This document shows positions 30,558-42,067 of a stretch of DNA of 64,000 nucleotides, in pieces (within the stretch, counting starts at the first letter, position 1; each line of letters begins with the position of its first letter). Location: positions 12,893,079-12,957,078 of the forward strand of contig OZ038400.1 in the NCBI GenBank assembly GCA_964036045.1. The letters run 5' to 3'. Source of the DNA: Eutreptiella sp. 'Long Island Sound 2002' (Eukaryota; Euglenozoa; Euglenophyceae; Eutreptiales; Eutreptiaceae). The notes under the pieces were generated by a model. It searched no databases. It saw only the letters and a program-made list of their open reading frames with translations, and was not told the DNA's origin. The position numbers and the translations under genes were made by a program.

Positions 30558-33500
30558 CCTGTCATCAGTACCCCTGGGCCAAGAACTCTGTCATCAGTAC
30601 CCCTGGGCCAAGAACTCTGTCATCAGTACCCTTGGGCCAAGAACTCTGTCATCAGTACCCCTGGGTCTAGAACTCTCTCATTAGTACCCCTGGGCCAAGA
30701 ACTCTGTCATCAGTACCCCTGGGCTAAGAACTCTGTCATCAGTACCCCTGGGCCAAGAACTCTGTCATCGGTACCCCTGGGCCAAGAACTCTGTCATCAG
30801 TACCCCTGGGTCAAGAACTCTCTCATCAGTAATCCTGGGCCAAGAACTCTCTCATCAGTAACCCTCGGCCAAGAAATCTGTCATCAGTACCAGTGGGTCA
30901 AGAACTCTGTCATTAATATCCCTGGGTCCAGAACTCTGTCATCAGTACCCCTGGGCAAAAAAATCTGTCTTCAGTACCATTGGGCCAAGTACTCTGTCGT
31001 CAGTAGCCCTGGCCCAAGAACTCTGTCGTCAGTAGCCCTGGGTCAAGAACTCTTTTATCAATACCCCTGGGTCTAGAACTCTGTCATCAGTACCCCTGGG
31101 TCAAGAACTCTGTCATCAGTACCCCTGGGCCAAGAACTCTGTCATCAGTACCGCCAGGTCAAGAACTCTCTCATCAGTACCCCTGGGCCAAGAACTCTGT
31201 CATCAGTACCCCTGGGTCAAGAACTCCCTCATCAGTACCCCTGGGCCAAGTACTCTATCGTCAGTACCCCGGGGTCAAGAACTCTCTCATCAGTACCCCT
31301 GGGCCAAGAACTCTGTCATCAGTACCCCTGGGTCAAGAACTCTGTCATTAATATCCCTGGGTCTACAACTCTGTCATCAGTACCCCTGGGCCAAGAAATC
31401 TGTCTTCAGTACCCTTGGGCCAAGTACTCTGTCGTCAGTAGCCCTGGGCCGAGAACTCTGTCGTCAGTAGCCCTGGGTCAACTACTCCTTTATCAATACC
31501 CCTGGGTCTAGAACTCTAGCATCAGTACCCCTCGGTCAAGAACCCCTTCTTCAGTACCCCTGGGTCAAGAACTCTGTCATCAGTACCCCTGGGTCAAGAA
31601 CTCTCTTATCAGTACCCCTGGGTCAAGAACTCTCTCATCAGTAACCCCGGGCCAAGAACTCTGTCATCAGTACCCCTGGGTCAAGAACTCTGTCATTAAT
31701 ATCCCTGGGTCCAGAACTCTGTCATCAGTACCCCTGGGCGAAGAAATCTGTCTTCAGTACCCTTGGGCCAAGTACTCTGTCGTCAGTAGCCCTGGCCCAA
31801 GAACTCTGTCGTCAGTAGCCCTGGGTCAAGAACTCTTTTATCAATACCCCTGGGTCTAGAACTCTGTCATCAGTACCCCTGGGTCAAGAACTCTGTCATC
31901 AGTACCCCTGGGCCGGGAACTCTCTCATCAGTACCCCTGGGCCAAGAACTCTGTCATCAGTACCCCTGGGTCAAGAACTCTCTCATCAGTACCCCTGGGC
32001 CAAGTACTCTATCGTCAGTACCCCGGGGTCAAGAACTCTCTCATCAGTACCCCTGGGCCAAGAACTCTGTCATCAGTACCCGTGGGTCAAGAACTCTGTC
32101 ATTAATATCCCTGGGTCTACAACTCTGTCATCAGTACCCCTGGGCCAAGAAATCTGTCTTCAGTACCCTTGGGCCAAGTACTCTGTCGTCAGTAGCCCTG
32201 GGCCGAGAACTCTGTCGTCAGTAGCCCTGGGTCAACTACTCTTTTATCAATACCCCTGGGTCTAGAACTCTAACATCAGTACCCCTCGGTCAAGAACCCC
32301 GTCTTCAGTACCCCTGGGTCAAGAACTCTGTCATCAGTACCCCTGGGCCCAGAACTCTGTCATCGGTACCCCTCGGCCAAGAACTCTGTCATCAGTACCC
32401 CTGGGCCAAGAACTCTGTCTCCAGTACCCCTGGGCCAAGAACTCTGTCATCAGTACCGCCGGGTCAAGAACTCTCTCATCAGTACCCCTGGGCCAGGAAC
32501 TCTGTCATCAGTACCCCTGGGTCAAGAACTCTCTCATCAAAAACCCTGGGCCAAGAACTATGTCATCAGTACCCCTGGGTCAAGAACTCTGTCATTAATA
32601 TCCCTGGGTCTAGAACTCTGTCATCAGTACCCCTGGGCCAGAAGAACTGTCTTCAGTACCCTTGGGCCAAGTACTCTGTCGTCAGTAGCCCTGGGCCAAG
32701 AACTCTGTCGTCAGTAACCCTGGGTCAAGAACTCTTTTAGCAATACCCGTGGGTCTGAAACTCTGTCATCAGTACCCCTGGGTCAGGAACTCTGTCATCA
32801 GTACCCCTGGGCCAAGAACTCTGTCTTCAGTACCCCTGGGCCAAGAACTCTGTCATCAGTACTGCCGGGTCAAGAACTCTCTCATCAGTAACACTGGGTC
32901 AAGAACTCTCTCATCAGTACCCTTGGGTCAAGAACTCTGTCATCAGTACCCCTGGGTCAAGAACCCTCTCATCAGTACCCCTGGGCCAAGTACTCTATCG
33001 TCAGTACCCCTGGGTCAAGAACTCTCTCATCAGTACCCCTCGGCCAAGAACTCTGTCATCAGTACCCCTGGGTCAAGAACTCTGTCATTAATATCCCTGG
33101 GTCTAAAATTCTGTCATCAGTACCCCTGGGCCACGAAATCTGTCTTCAGTACCACTGGGCCAAGTACTCTGTCGTCAGTGGCCCTGGGCCAAGAACTCTG
33201 TCGTCAGTACCCCTGGGTCAAGAACTCTGTCATCAGTACACCTGGGTCAAGAACTCTGTCATCAGTACCCCTGGGCCAGGAACCCTCTCATCAGTACCCC
33301 TGGGCCAAGAACTCTGTCTTCAGTACCCCTGGGCCAAGAACTCTGTCATCAGTACCGCCAGGTCAAGAACTCTCTCATCAGTACCCCTGGGTCAAGAACT
33401 CTCTCATCAGTACCCCTGGGTCAAGAACTCTCTCATTAGTAACCCTGGGCCACAAACTCTGTCATCAGTACCCCTGGGTCAAGAACTCTGTCATTAATAT

Positions 33501-35384
33501 CCCTGGGTCCAGAATTCTGTCATCAGTACCCCTGGGCGAAGAAATCTCTCTTCAGTACCCTTTGGGCCAAGTACTCTGTCGTCAGTAGCCCTGGCCCAAG
33601 AAGTCTGTCGTCAGTAGCCCTGGGTCAAGAACTCTTTTATCAATACCCCTGGGTCTAGAACTCTGTCATCAGTACCCCTGGGTCAAGAACTCTGTCATCA
33701 GTACCCCTGGGCCAGGAACTCTCTCATCAGTACCCCTGGGCCAAGAACTCTGTTATCAGTACCCCTGGGTCAAGAACTCTCTCATCAGTACCCCTGGGCC
33801 AAGTACTCTATCATCAGTACCCCGGGGTCAAGAACTCTCTCATCAGTACCCCTGGGCCAAGAACTCTGTCATCAGTACCCCTGGGTCAAGAACTCTGTCA
33901 TTAATATCCCTGGGTCTACAACTCTGTCATCAGTACCCCTGGGCCAAGAAATCTGTCTTCAGTACCCTTGGGCCAAGTACTCTGTCATCAGTACCCCTGG
34001 GCCAAGAACTCTGTCTCCAGTACCCCTGGGCCAAGAACTCTGTCATCAGTACCGCCGGGTCAAGAACTCTCTCATCAGTACCCCTGGGCCAAGAACTCTG
34101 TCATCAGTACCCCTGGGTCAAGAACTCTCTCATCAAAAACCCTGGGCCAAGAACTCTGTCATCAGTACCCCTGGGTCAAGAACTCTGTCATTAATATCCC
34201 TGGGTCTAGAACTCTGTCATCAGTACCCCTGGGCCAGAAAGTCTGTCTTCAGTACTTTTGGGCCAAGTACTCTGTCGTCAGTAGCCCCGGGCCAAGAACT
34301 CTGTCGTCAGTAACCCTGGGTCAAGAACTCTTTTAGCAATACCCCTGGGTCTAGAACTCTGTCATCAGTACCCCTGGGTCAAGAACCTTGTCATCAGTAC
34401 CCCTGGGCCAGGAACTCTCTCATAAGTACCCCTGGGCCAAGAACTCTGTCTTCAGTACCCCTGGGCCAAGAACTCTGTCATCAGTACTGCCGGGTCAAGA
34501 ACTCTCTCATCAGTAACCCTGGGTCAAGAACTCTCTCATCAGTACCCTTGGGTCAAGAACTCTGTCATCAGTACTCCTGGGTCAAGAACTCTCTCATCAG
34601 TACCCCTGGGCCAAGTACTCTATCGTCAGTACCCCTGGGTCAAGAACTCTCTCATCAGTACCCCTCGGCCAAGAACTCTGTCATCAGTACCCCTGGGTCG
34701 AGAACTCTGTCATTAATATCCCTGGGTCTAGAACTCTGTCATCAGTACCCCTGGGCCACGAAATCTGTCTTCAGTACCCTTGGGCCGAGTACTCTGTCGT
34801 CAGTAGCCCTGGGCCAAGAACTCTGTCGTCAGTAGCCCTGGGTCAAGTACTCTTTTATCAATACCCCTGGGTCTAGAACTCTGTCATCAGTACCCCTGGG
34901 TCAAAAGCTCTGTCTTCATTACCCCTGGGCCCGAGACTCTGTCATCAGTACCCCCGGGCCAAGAACTCTGTCTTCAGTACTCCTGGGCCAAGAACTTTGT
35001 CATCAGTACCCCTGGGCCAAGAACTCTGTCATCAGTACCCCTGGGCCAAGAACTCTGTCATCAGTACCCCTGGGTTTAGAACTCTGTCATCAGTACCCCT
35101 GGGCCAAGAACTCTGTCATGCGTACCCCCGGGCCAAGAACTCTGTCATCAGTACCCCTGGGCCAAAACCTCTGTCATCAGTACCCCTGGGCCAAGAACTC
35201 TGTCATCAGTACCCCTGGGCCAAGATCTCTGTCATCAGTACCCCTGGGTCAAGAACTCTCTCCTCAGTACCCCCGAGTCAAGAACTCTCTCATCAGTACC
35301 CCTGGGTCAAGAACTCTGTCATTAATATCCCTCTGTCTAGACCTCTGTCATCAGTACCCCTGGGCCAAGAACTCTGTCTTCAGT
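30558..35384 (+). repeat. Second 29-bp satellite array, diverged subfamily
   Basis: About 166 copies of the same 29-bp unit in the same orientation, but enriched in variants (CTGGGTCAAGAACTC, CTCTCATCAGT, GTCATTAATATCCC, CAGTAGCCCTGG). The CATTAATATCCC variant recurs at 30911, 31346, 31694, 32100, 32593, 33086, 33492 and 33899. These spacings are 12, 14, 15 or 17 whole monomers (one is a base off), so higher-order blocks are plain. The array ends at 35384 in unrelated sequence. Confidence 0.95.
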
Positions 35385-36671
35385 ACTGACGCGTTCCCGT
35401 GGGGGGCCGGCCACGGGACGCTGCGGTGACACGCACAGGTGAGCAGGCAGGCAGAGCACTACGCTCACAAGGGCATCAATACGCTGGTGTCATGTGACAA
35501 AGCGTTTCAGGATCCTTGCCACTCTGTAACATGGGAACGAAAGTATGTACAGCAACACATCAGGATATGTACACATGGGGTTAAGACCGGACTGGAGTAA
35601 GGGCATCACAGGACAATAGACACTCTATCCCAACTCGTATCCCAATCCCAGGTCCGACCCTCTCATCGGCTGGTGGGGGCGGGGGCTCAAACACAACCCA
35701 TGCCCTGCTCAGTCCAGACCCTGAAACCCTGCCAAAAGGGGGGGTGTCCCGCCCAGCCACAGGCGAGTTCGTGGGAACCAAGGGGCTCCAAAGCCAACCG
35801 ACAGTGACTCCCCATGTTCCCTACTAATCCTTCTAAGCACAATGACTTGACACCAATAACCTTCGATTTCACATATGTGCTCCACTTGGGGCGCCTTGAA
35901 AGGTTACGAGCGCTACTTCCCAAGTGGGCACACGAAAGTAAGGAAAATTGCAAAACACACACCTTGCTCCCAACGCATCGCTTCGGGATCACCACACAAG
36001 CTTCCCTCCACGGAGGTTAGGCTTGCAATTGATCGTGGGGAGTATGAGGAAGGGGCTTGCGCAATATGAGGTCCATTGGCGGGTTTGTCTTGGAGCGATG
36101 GACCCGCCAAATGGGCACGCAACACCACACATGGCACATACCACATATTGCCCAAAAAGGTAGTTCCCCCCACGATATGTCATGCCCCTCCAAGGGCATA
36201 ACTTTGTGTCAATCGCTCATAGGAACTCAACGAGAGTTCCTATGCAACACCAACACTCGCGCGCTACACTCGAAATTTATCTTAACACACGCAATATCAT
36301 GGCCAAAGAGTCACAACGCAAACTCTACCCTCTTGACCATGATCCATTACGCTAGCGCGCACGTGTGGAGACGCAAGGCATATAATGCTTCTTAAATTAC
36401 ATCGGGAGTATCGTGAATACATCCGACGTTTCCTCATTGTCATTCCTCGCAAGCGGCACGAGATATGACCCTCACAGATGGCCTCACGAATCAACTTTGT
36501 TTTGCCCGTATCTCTAAGACAAATGGAGGGCAAGATAAAAGGGAAGTTGATTCGTGCATAGGGAAGCACGTAGGTCCACTCAAAAGAGGTCAAATCAAGT
36601 GCGGGGATGTCGAAGTCGAAAATCCGATTTCGACATCCTGAAAAATTTGGATTAAGGTTGCGAGTGTAGAA
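35385..36671. other. Unassigned sequence between satellite and element C
   Basis: Ordinary-composition DNA without a convincing gene. Open frames are short and overlapping. It holds a perfect 9-bp inverted repeat GATGTCGAA/TTCGACATC at 36606-36637. It may be host DNA or an eroded part of element C. Confidence 0.4.
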
Positions 36672-36762
36672 TGTGACAATTGCGGATGCATCAATGCAGT
36701 TCCTGGAGACTTTAGAGCCTTCGTCACGGAAAGCGCTAGAATTTCCATTATTAACAGTTAAA

Positions 36763-36798
36763 CTGGCGGTTACGCTAAAGTCGCGAGCTAACCGCCAG
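36763..36798. other. 10-bp inverted repeat
   Basis: CTGGCGGTTA and TAACCGCCAG with a 16-base loop. It is a perfect stem of unknown role, inside the candidate LTR. Confidence 0.5.
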
Positions 36799-36982
36799 CG
36801 GTCAAAACAGTGAATATCAGAACGGAAGCGTAAAAATTGACGGAAACAATATGAAAATAAAACCCTGTTGATTCCTGATATTCTGCTACATAAATCTCCG
36901 CTGGCGGTGCATCAGTTGCCGATGCGGGGCTTTACGGCACGGAACACGCTCCCGCCGGGCTCGCACCGGGCGTCAACGGGCG

Positions 36983-37060
36983 CCTTCCGTACATGGGATT
37001 AGTGGACCGGAGACCGGTCTTCCCTTCCGTACATGGGGTTAGTGGACCGGAGACCGGTTG
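36983..37060 (+). repeat. 40-bp tandem duplication
   Basis: CCTTCCGTACATGGG..GGAGACCGGT occurs twice in a row, at 36983 and 37023, with one internal substitution. Confidence 0.75.
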
Positions 37061-37629
37061 TATGCCCTACCCTAGCCATGGGGTTCTGGGTACCGCTTCA
37101 CCCCCCTCCTTAGAGGAAACCCTGGGGAGGGGCCCACACTGCATGAGGACTCCCTCATGTATGGCCTTCGTGGTAATAGGGCGAGGGAAAAGACGGCCCT
37201 GATGCCCGATCCCTTAAGGAGGAGCTCGTTCGGCTGTACTACTCTGGACTTGCGTCGTATGGATATGGACATGGTGTGCCCGAGGAAGGACCCGTGGGGA
37301 CTCTCCCCAGTCGGCGGGCCTTGGGAAGCTTGGGGTAGCCTGATGGATCTTTGTGGTCGCTCTCGACCTGTGGGACCACCTCGGTCGTCGTGTGACGCCT
37401 ATGTTGGCCGTGTATGCCACTGCCAATGTGGTGGTGACCGTAGCAGCCGGCACCCGGTGCGCCTGGTATGGGTTAACAGGTCCTTTGGATGCCGAACAAT
37501 CGCCGCCAGGACCCGGGACTTGATACTTGATACTATACTTGCAATTACTAACAGCTACAGCACCGTACCTGTCTTACTGTGGGATTTGAGAGCCTAACCT
37601 GGGAATCAGCCTGAAGTGAGGATGTGACA

Positions 37630-38575
37630 CCCCCCCTTCAGGGGATGGTCCTGGGTACCCGCTGCCATGTGTGGGTGTTATCGAGCCGCGGAGGCGTCGA
37701 CTCCTCAAACCACCAGTTTCCCAGGCAGACCGAACGAGGTCAGGAGCACCGGACGCCGCCATCCGACTGCAAGTGCGTCTGCGAATCGGTAGGCTCACAC
37801 TGGGACTGACAGTGGCGGACCGCTGGGAGTGTAGTCAGGCAACTGGGCTTCCCGCCTGGCGCCATCACGATCTCCACATCACAGCGAATAGGGCACACGG
37901 TATCACGGGCACTCAAACAGAAGAATATGTACTGAGGTACTGGTCCAGGCTGGACCATATGTAAGTGCATGTAAACGGCGATTCAAGGCGCCTTCGTATC
38001 CAATTCGCATCCCCTCAGGGGGGAAAAGCAGTCAACTGACTGACAACATTGAACATACAGATGCACATATCCTGGGGAACAGAGAAAGCAAGCAATAATC
38101 AGGTAAGCAGGCGTGTAAACACACTCTGGACAGAGTGCCAAACCACGCCACGGTCAGGATAAGGCAAATGCAGGAGGGTGGACAGGATAACGCCTGAGTT
38201 CAGGCCATATATAGTCTCGAGACACACGTTGACTCGTCTGGATTCCACAAGTGCCATGGAACCAGACCACACACTCAAAAATCGCAATGCCGATGACAGC
38301 GGCATCCGTTGCGCAACGTCGTATGGGCTTCAAGGCCCCAAGAGCTCAAAAAACGTTAAGGTCAGTCGCCCTACCTGGCTTTCCCAAGGATTCAGCAGGT
38401 GGGGAGTGACGAATAGAAGAAGAGAGGGGCCATCCTCCCCTGGATACAGCAGGGGGGGGTATATGGCCACTCTTATGGCAGGTCACCGAAAGATGGAAGA
38501 GAGCAAGCAAGTAAGGGACGATCCGTTGACCTCACAAGCGCTGACAACACATCAGGGGAGAGCTCAGGGCGCTGA
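37630..38575 (-). other. Element C region downstream of integrase, no gene seen
   Basis: About 0.95 kb between the integrase stop and the candidate polypurine tract. It is comparable in position to the 1.3-kb gene-poor region of element A. No motif was recognised. Confidence 0.4.
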
Positions 38576-39943
38576 TCAGGCACCCCTGGCTGCAATCGCC
38601 CGGGTGAGTGCTGCCAAGTCCGACACGTGGATCTTGGTCTTGTGCTTGCGGATGTACTCCATGAAGGGAGTATTGACCCGCGGCACGAACGAGGAGACGG
38701 GTTCCCAGGTGTCGTGGGACGGCCCATAGCCTCGCCAACGAACCTTGAACTCCAGACCTCCGGGTGCCGAGACTTTCGGACGCTGAGCCGGGATCTTCTC
38801 GACTGTATAGTCATCCTGCTCCGCATAATCGTCGTCCGAGTCAGCCTGATGTGCGGCGTAGCTCAGGGACACATGTTGGCCACAGAGGTCGGGTTCCCGC
38901 ACACGGAGCTGACTCTCGTGGCGCTCCTTGATGCGGTAGGTGTCCTCACCAATCCTGCGGACCACCTCGCCGGGTGTGAACCAGGTCTTGGTGCGGTGGG
39001 TGCCCATGGGGCGGGGTCTGATCACCCACACCAGGTCTCCCACCCTGAACTTCTGCGCTGTCGAGCTCGGGGCGGACTTCTGACGCTCAGCATGCTCCTT
39101 CTCCAGTTGCTGGCGGATGTCCCGCGCCGTTTGCTCTTGCCGCGCGAAGAACTCCTCTGCGTCCAGGGCCATACCATCACCAGACAAGGGAAGTCCCCTA
39201 CCCAGGGGGTCCCTGCCGAACAGAATCTGGTGAGGGGACAAACCACCCGCTGTGGGGGTATCATGATGGGCCTTCAGAGCAGGCCACATCTCCTCAAACC
39301 AGTTCCGACGTGGATTGGTGATGTGGATCTTGCACAGCTTCTCGGACAGCTGCCGTCCAGCCACTTCAGCACGGCCGTTAGACCGGCTGAGATAGGCGAC
39401 GCTCTTGGCATGACGTATTCCCATGAGGGAACACATAGCCTTGAACCAGCCACCAGTAAACTGGGGCCCCCGGTCACTGCAAATGGTGCGGGGGATGTCA
39501 AAGACGGTCAGCCAATGACGAATCATCATGACTGCCACTTCCTTGGCAAGCAACCCCTTTTTGCGTGCCGGAACGGGTACAACGTAGCCGCTGTGGCGGT
39601 CCACACAGAGAACCACACAGTCAAAGGTCTCCTTGCCAATGTGCACTTCGGGCATGGAGAAGACATCCATGGCCACGCTCTCCATGGGCTGGTCAGGAAC
39701 CGGGGTCCATTGGGCTTCCCCCTTGACGTTCCGGTTATCGAGATTGCAGGCCTGACAGACCGAGCAACCCTTCCTGACCTTCTTGATGGCGGTGTAGAGA
39801 ACGATATGGTCGATCTCGAACCGACGCTGCATGTCAAGGGCTTGCTTCTTGACCCCTGGGTGCAGCATGTGGTGGTGCCAAGCTTCACAAGGCTCAAGCA
39901 CCCGGGACTCTGGTACTAGCAGCTTACCGGTAGAGCTTGCCAT
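38576..39943 (-). CDS. Integrase with C-terminal chromodomain, element C
   Basis: 455 codons. It begins in the zinc-binding region (HHHMLHPG ... CSVCQAC), followed by the catalytic core: Asp in AMDVFS, Asp in CSDRGPQF and Glu in GRAEVAGR. Then comes a basic DNA-binding stretch and a complete chromodomain (YTVEKI, KVRWRGYGPSHDTWEP). All catalytic and aromatic-cage-type residues are present. The frame should be the 3' end of a gag-pol polyprotein of a chromodomain Ty3/gypsy element, but the upstream part is in another frame (39924-40322) and then lost. It is therefore a fragment, and the apparent ATG is not a true start. Its divergence from element A shows it is a different family. Confidence 0.85.
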   Translation of the reverse strand: MASSTGKLLVPESRVLEPCEAWHHHMLHPGVKKQALDMQRRFEIDHIVLYTAIKKVRKGCSVCQACNLDNRNVKGEAQWTPVPDQPMESVAMDVFSMPEVHIGKETFDCVVLCVDRHSGYVVPVPARKKGLLAKEVAVMMIRHWLTVFDIPRTICSDRGPQFTGGWFKAMCSLMGIRHAKSVAYLSRSNGRAEVAGRQLSEKLCKIHITNPRRNWFEEMWPALKAHHDTPTAGGLSPHQILFGRDPLGRGLPLSGDGMALDAEEFFARQEQTARDIRQQLEKEHAERQKSAPSSTAQKFRVGDLVWVIRPRPMGTHRTKTWFTPGEVVRRIGEDTYRIKERHESQLRVREPDLCGQHVSLSYAAHQADSDDDYAEQDDYTVEKIPAQRPKVSAPGGLEFKVRWRGYGPSHDTWEPVSSFVPRVNTPFMEYIRKHKTKIHVSDLAALTRAIAARGA

Positions 39944-40322
39944 CTTCCTCAGTCAGCCCCTTTGGCCACTTCTGCCCGTCATCAGGGTCGGTCACAGCCC
40001 TATACTCGGCCGCAAAGGCCTCAGACCTGGCGTAATCGTCGGTCCAGTCGTCCTGCAGGCAAGACTCCGGGAAGAGGTGCTTGTCGGACTCAGCTCCCTC
40101 AGGGGCGAGTACACTGACCGCTCTGCTCACCCTCTTTCCGAGGGGGGCATCCGCGGCCATGACGACGAAGCATTTTACACCCTCCTCCTCCATTAGGCGC
40201 TCCATTTCAATGATCCTCTTGGCTTCAGCGGTCTCAGCCTCATCACCAAGAAATATAGGCAGTCGTCGCGCGATCGCAGCAGAAAAATAATACAAAACTA
40301 AGAAAACGACGCACCGCCATCA
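39924..40322 (-). pseudogene. RNase H-integrase linker of element C, frameshifted and 5'-truncated
   Basis: Open from a stop at 40320-40322 down to 39924. It encodes an acidic linker (RIIEMERLMEEEG, DDWTDDYARSEAF) ending EEDGKLYR. The next expected residues (GKLLVPESR) are in the integrase frame, so one base is missing near 39926. Upstream of 40322 the similarity to pol stops abruptly at A-rich repeat DNA, so RT and RNase H are gone. The sequence is a decayed copy. Confidence 0.65.
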
Positions 40323-41780
40323 AAAATAAAGCGCAAAATCGTTTTTTCCGACCTCAGAAACCCCCCAAAAAATTTTACGCCGCTGTTTGGCGAGGTCGCA
40401 AAATTTAGGACACTCACAAAACAAAGACGAACAATAGAGTCGCGACGGCGAAGAACCTGAGCGTTGCATGCTCCAAAACACCTAGCAAAGTGCGTGTCCT
40501 AGACGCTAGGGACTTGTGCGCGCTCCACAAACAAAGAAGAAGAAAAGAGGCGAACACCAAAAACCAGCAAGCCACGACGACGAAGACAAGAACAAAGCGA
40601 CCGCCGAGCCACCTAGCAAAGTGCGTGCCATAGGAGCTAGGCGGCATGTGCGCGTCAAAAAAAAAAAAAAAAAAAGAGAGAGAAGGACGCAACAAAAAGA
40701 GAAACACCAAACCACAAACAAAAAAGACGCGACCACGGACCACGGGAAAGCGAGGTATGGCAACCAAGTATGTTACGGCCCCATGCGTCATACATATCGT
40801 ATCCACCGCTACATATACGTGGATGAGAAAACCAAGTATGTTGCGAAGGAGGGCGCCCAAGGGACAACACCGCACGCAAAAAAAAAAAAAAAAGAACGAC
40901 GAACCGCCACGCACGTCAAAAGGCACGCCCGCAAACACAAACCACAACCATATATCCCCCATATTTATTCCTCCATAGGCCCCGACCGCCGCGAGAAAAA
41001 AAAAAAAAAATTCCACAAAAGCGCAAAAGGTATGGGGCGGCCACGGACAAAGGGGAAACAATGAAAAGGCGAACAAGCGAACGTTCACCAACCACGAGGA
41101 AACAACGGTACGGCGAGCAAGTATGTTAACGATACGAGGGAGGGCGCCAAAGGGACGGACCACGCACACACGCACACACATAAACAAGACCGCAAGGAGC
41201 GAGAAGACGGAGACAAGAGCAAGGAAAAACAAGGTATGAACCCCACACCGCCCCGCCCGCAAACACACACACGCTCTCGCTATAGGGAATGACCACGTAC
41301 CACGGGGAAACAATGGTATGGAGGTATGACGAACAAGTATGTTAAAAATGCGAGGGAAGGCGCCAAGGGGACGAAAACACAAACGCACACAAAGCCGCAA
41401 GATGCACGAAGACGGAGACGAGACAAAAGAAAGTCATGGTATGCAACCCCATCCCCGCCCCACCCACAAACAAACACACGCTTTCTCTATAGGGGACGGC
41501 AACAAGAAGCGGCACAAGGTACAACAAGTATGTTGAAAAAAAAAAAAAAACACGAAACCGCCATCCACGCCCTCTCTATAGGGGAAACGAAATGCGGAGA
41601 GGTATGTTATCGAAGACGCAGCGAGAAAAAAAAAAAAAAACAGGAGGGAGAAGACACAAACCACAACACGCAAAAAAAAAAAAAAAAAAACAAAAAACAA
41701 AAAGGACCTGCGCACGCTCTTTCTCAACAGGGGAAGAAAACATGATGGGACGAAAGGACAGGTACGTACTACGCATCACA
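40323..41780 (+). repeat. Degenerate modules with A-tracts
   Basis: About 1.4 kb built from diverged copies of a module. Shared pieces: CAAGTATGTT followed by GAGGG(A)GGCGCC (near 40830, 41118, 41330), CACCTAGCAAAGTGCGTG (40480, 40609), and CACGCTCT..CTATAGGGGA-like blocks (41270, 41473, 41563, 41711). Runs of 13 to 18 A occur near 40660, 40880, 40995, 41527, 41625 and 41675. Minus-strand open frames here translate the A-runs as poly-Phe and are not credible genes. Confidence 0.6.
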
Positions 41781-42067
41781 CATGCCACGCATCTCTGCTA
41801 CGCATCTACAGGACCTCTTCTTCTGCCTTTTGAAACATGCCGACGACCGACGACGAGAACCAGCCAAGGTATGACACACCCCACCCCACCAACCACACAC
41901 CGCGAGCACACGCACGCGCACGCACGACAGCCACACCGAGCGCGACCCCCCCCCCCCCAGGCCACCGCCACCAACACGAAGGGCCACACAGCGCACACAC
42001 ACACACCAGGGCCAAGGGGAAGGGCACCCGGAAGACACACCCACCGCAACACCACACCACACCACCA
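41781..42067 (+). other. Transition into C/A-rich repeat, no gene seen
   Basis: The sequence changes from the A-tract modules to C/A-rich, T-poor DNA with ACCACA and CGCACA runs and a C10 tract near 41947. I see nothing else in it. Confidence 0.5.

Larger units (their letters stand above)
36672..37629 (-). repeat. Candidate 3' LTR of element C
   Basis: The right boundary is suggested by GTGACA followed directly by a C7-TT-CAG tract (37630-37641). On the minus strand this is a purine tract abutting TGTCAC, the same design as the polypurine tract/LTR junction of element A. The left boundary TGTGACA at 36672 is the nearest TG with a matching end (TGTgACA/TGTcACA) and is only a guess. Inside lie a 10-bp hairpin (36763-36798) and a 40-bp tandem duplication (36983-37060). 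No second LTR is available to test it. Confidence 0.3.

Noticed and set aside
13906-35384. CRISPR-like array of 29-bp repeats
   Set aside because: The 29-bp units are directly adjacent with no unique spacers, in a eukaryotic retroelement-rich context, and there are no cas genes.
35385-36671. Host gene between the satellite and element C
   Set aside because: Only short overlapping frames without domain, splice or start support were found.
38627-39919. 430-codon plus-strand frame opposite the integrase
   Set aside because: It is the antisense shadow of a conserved integrase whose motifs read clearly on the minus strand.
40414-41745. Phe-rich, membrane-like minus-strand frame and Lys-rich plus-strand frames
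   Set aside because: The hydrophobic runs are translated A/T tracts; the region is built from degenerate repeat modules.
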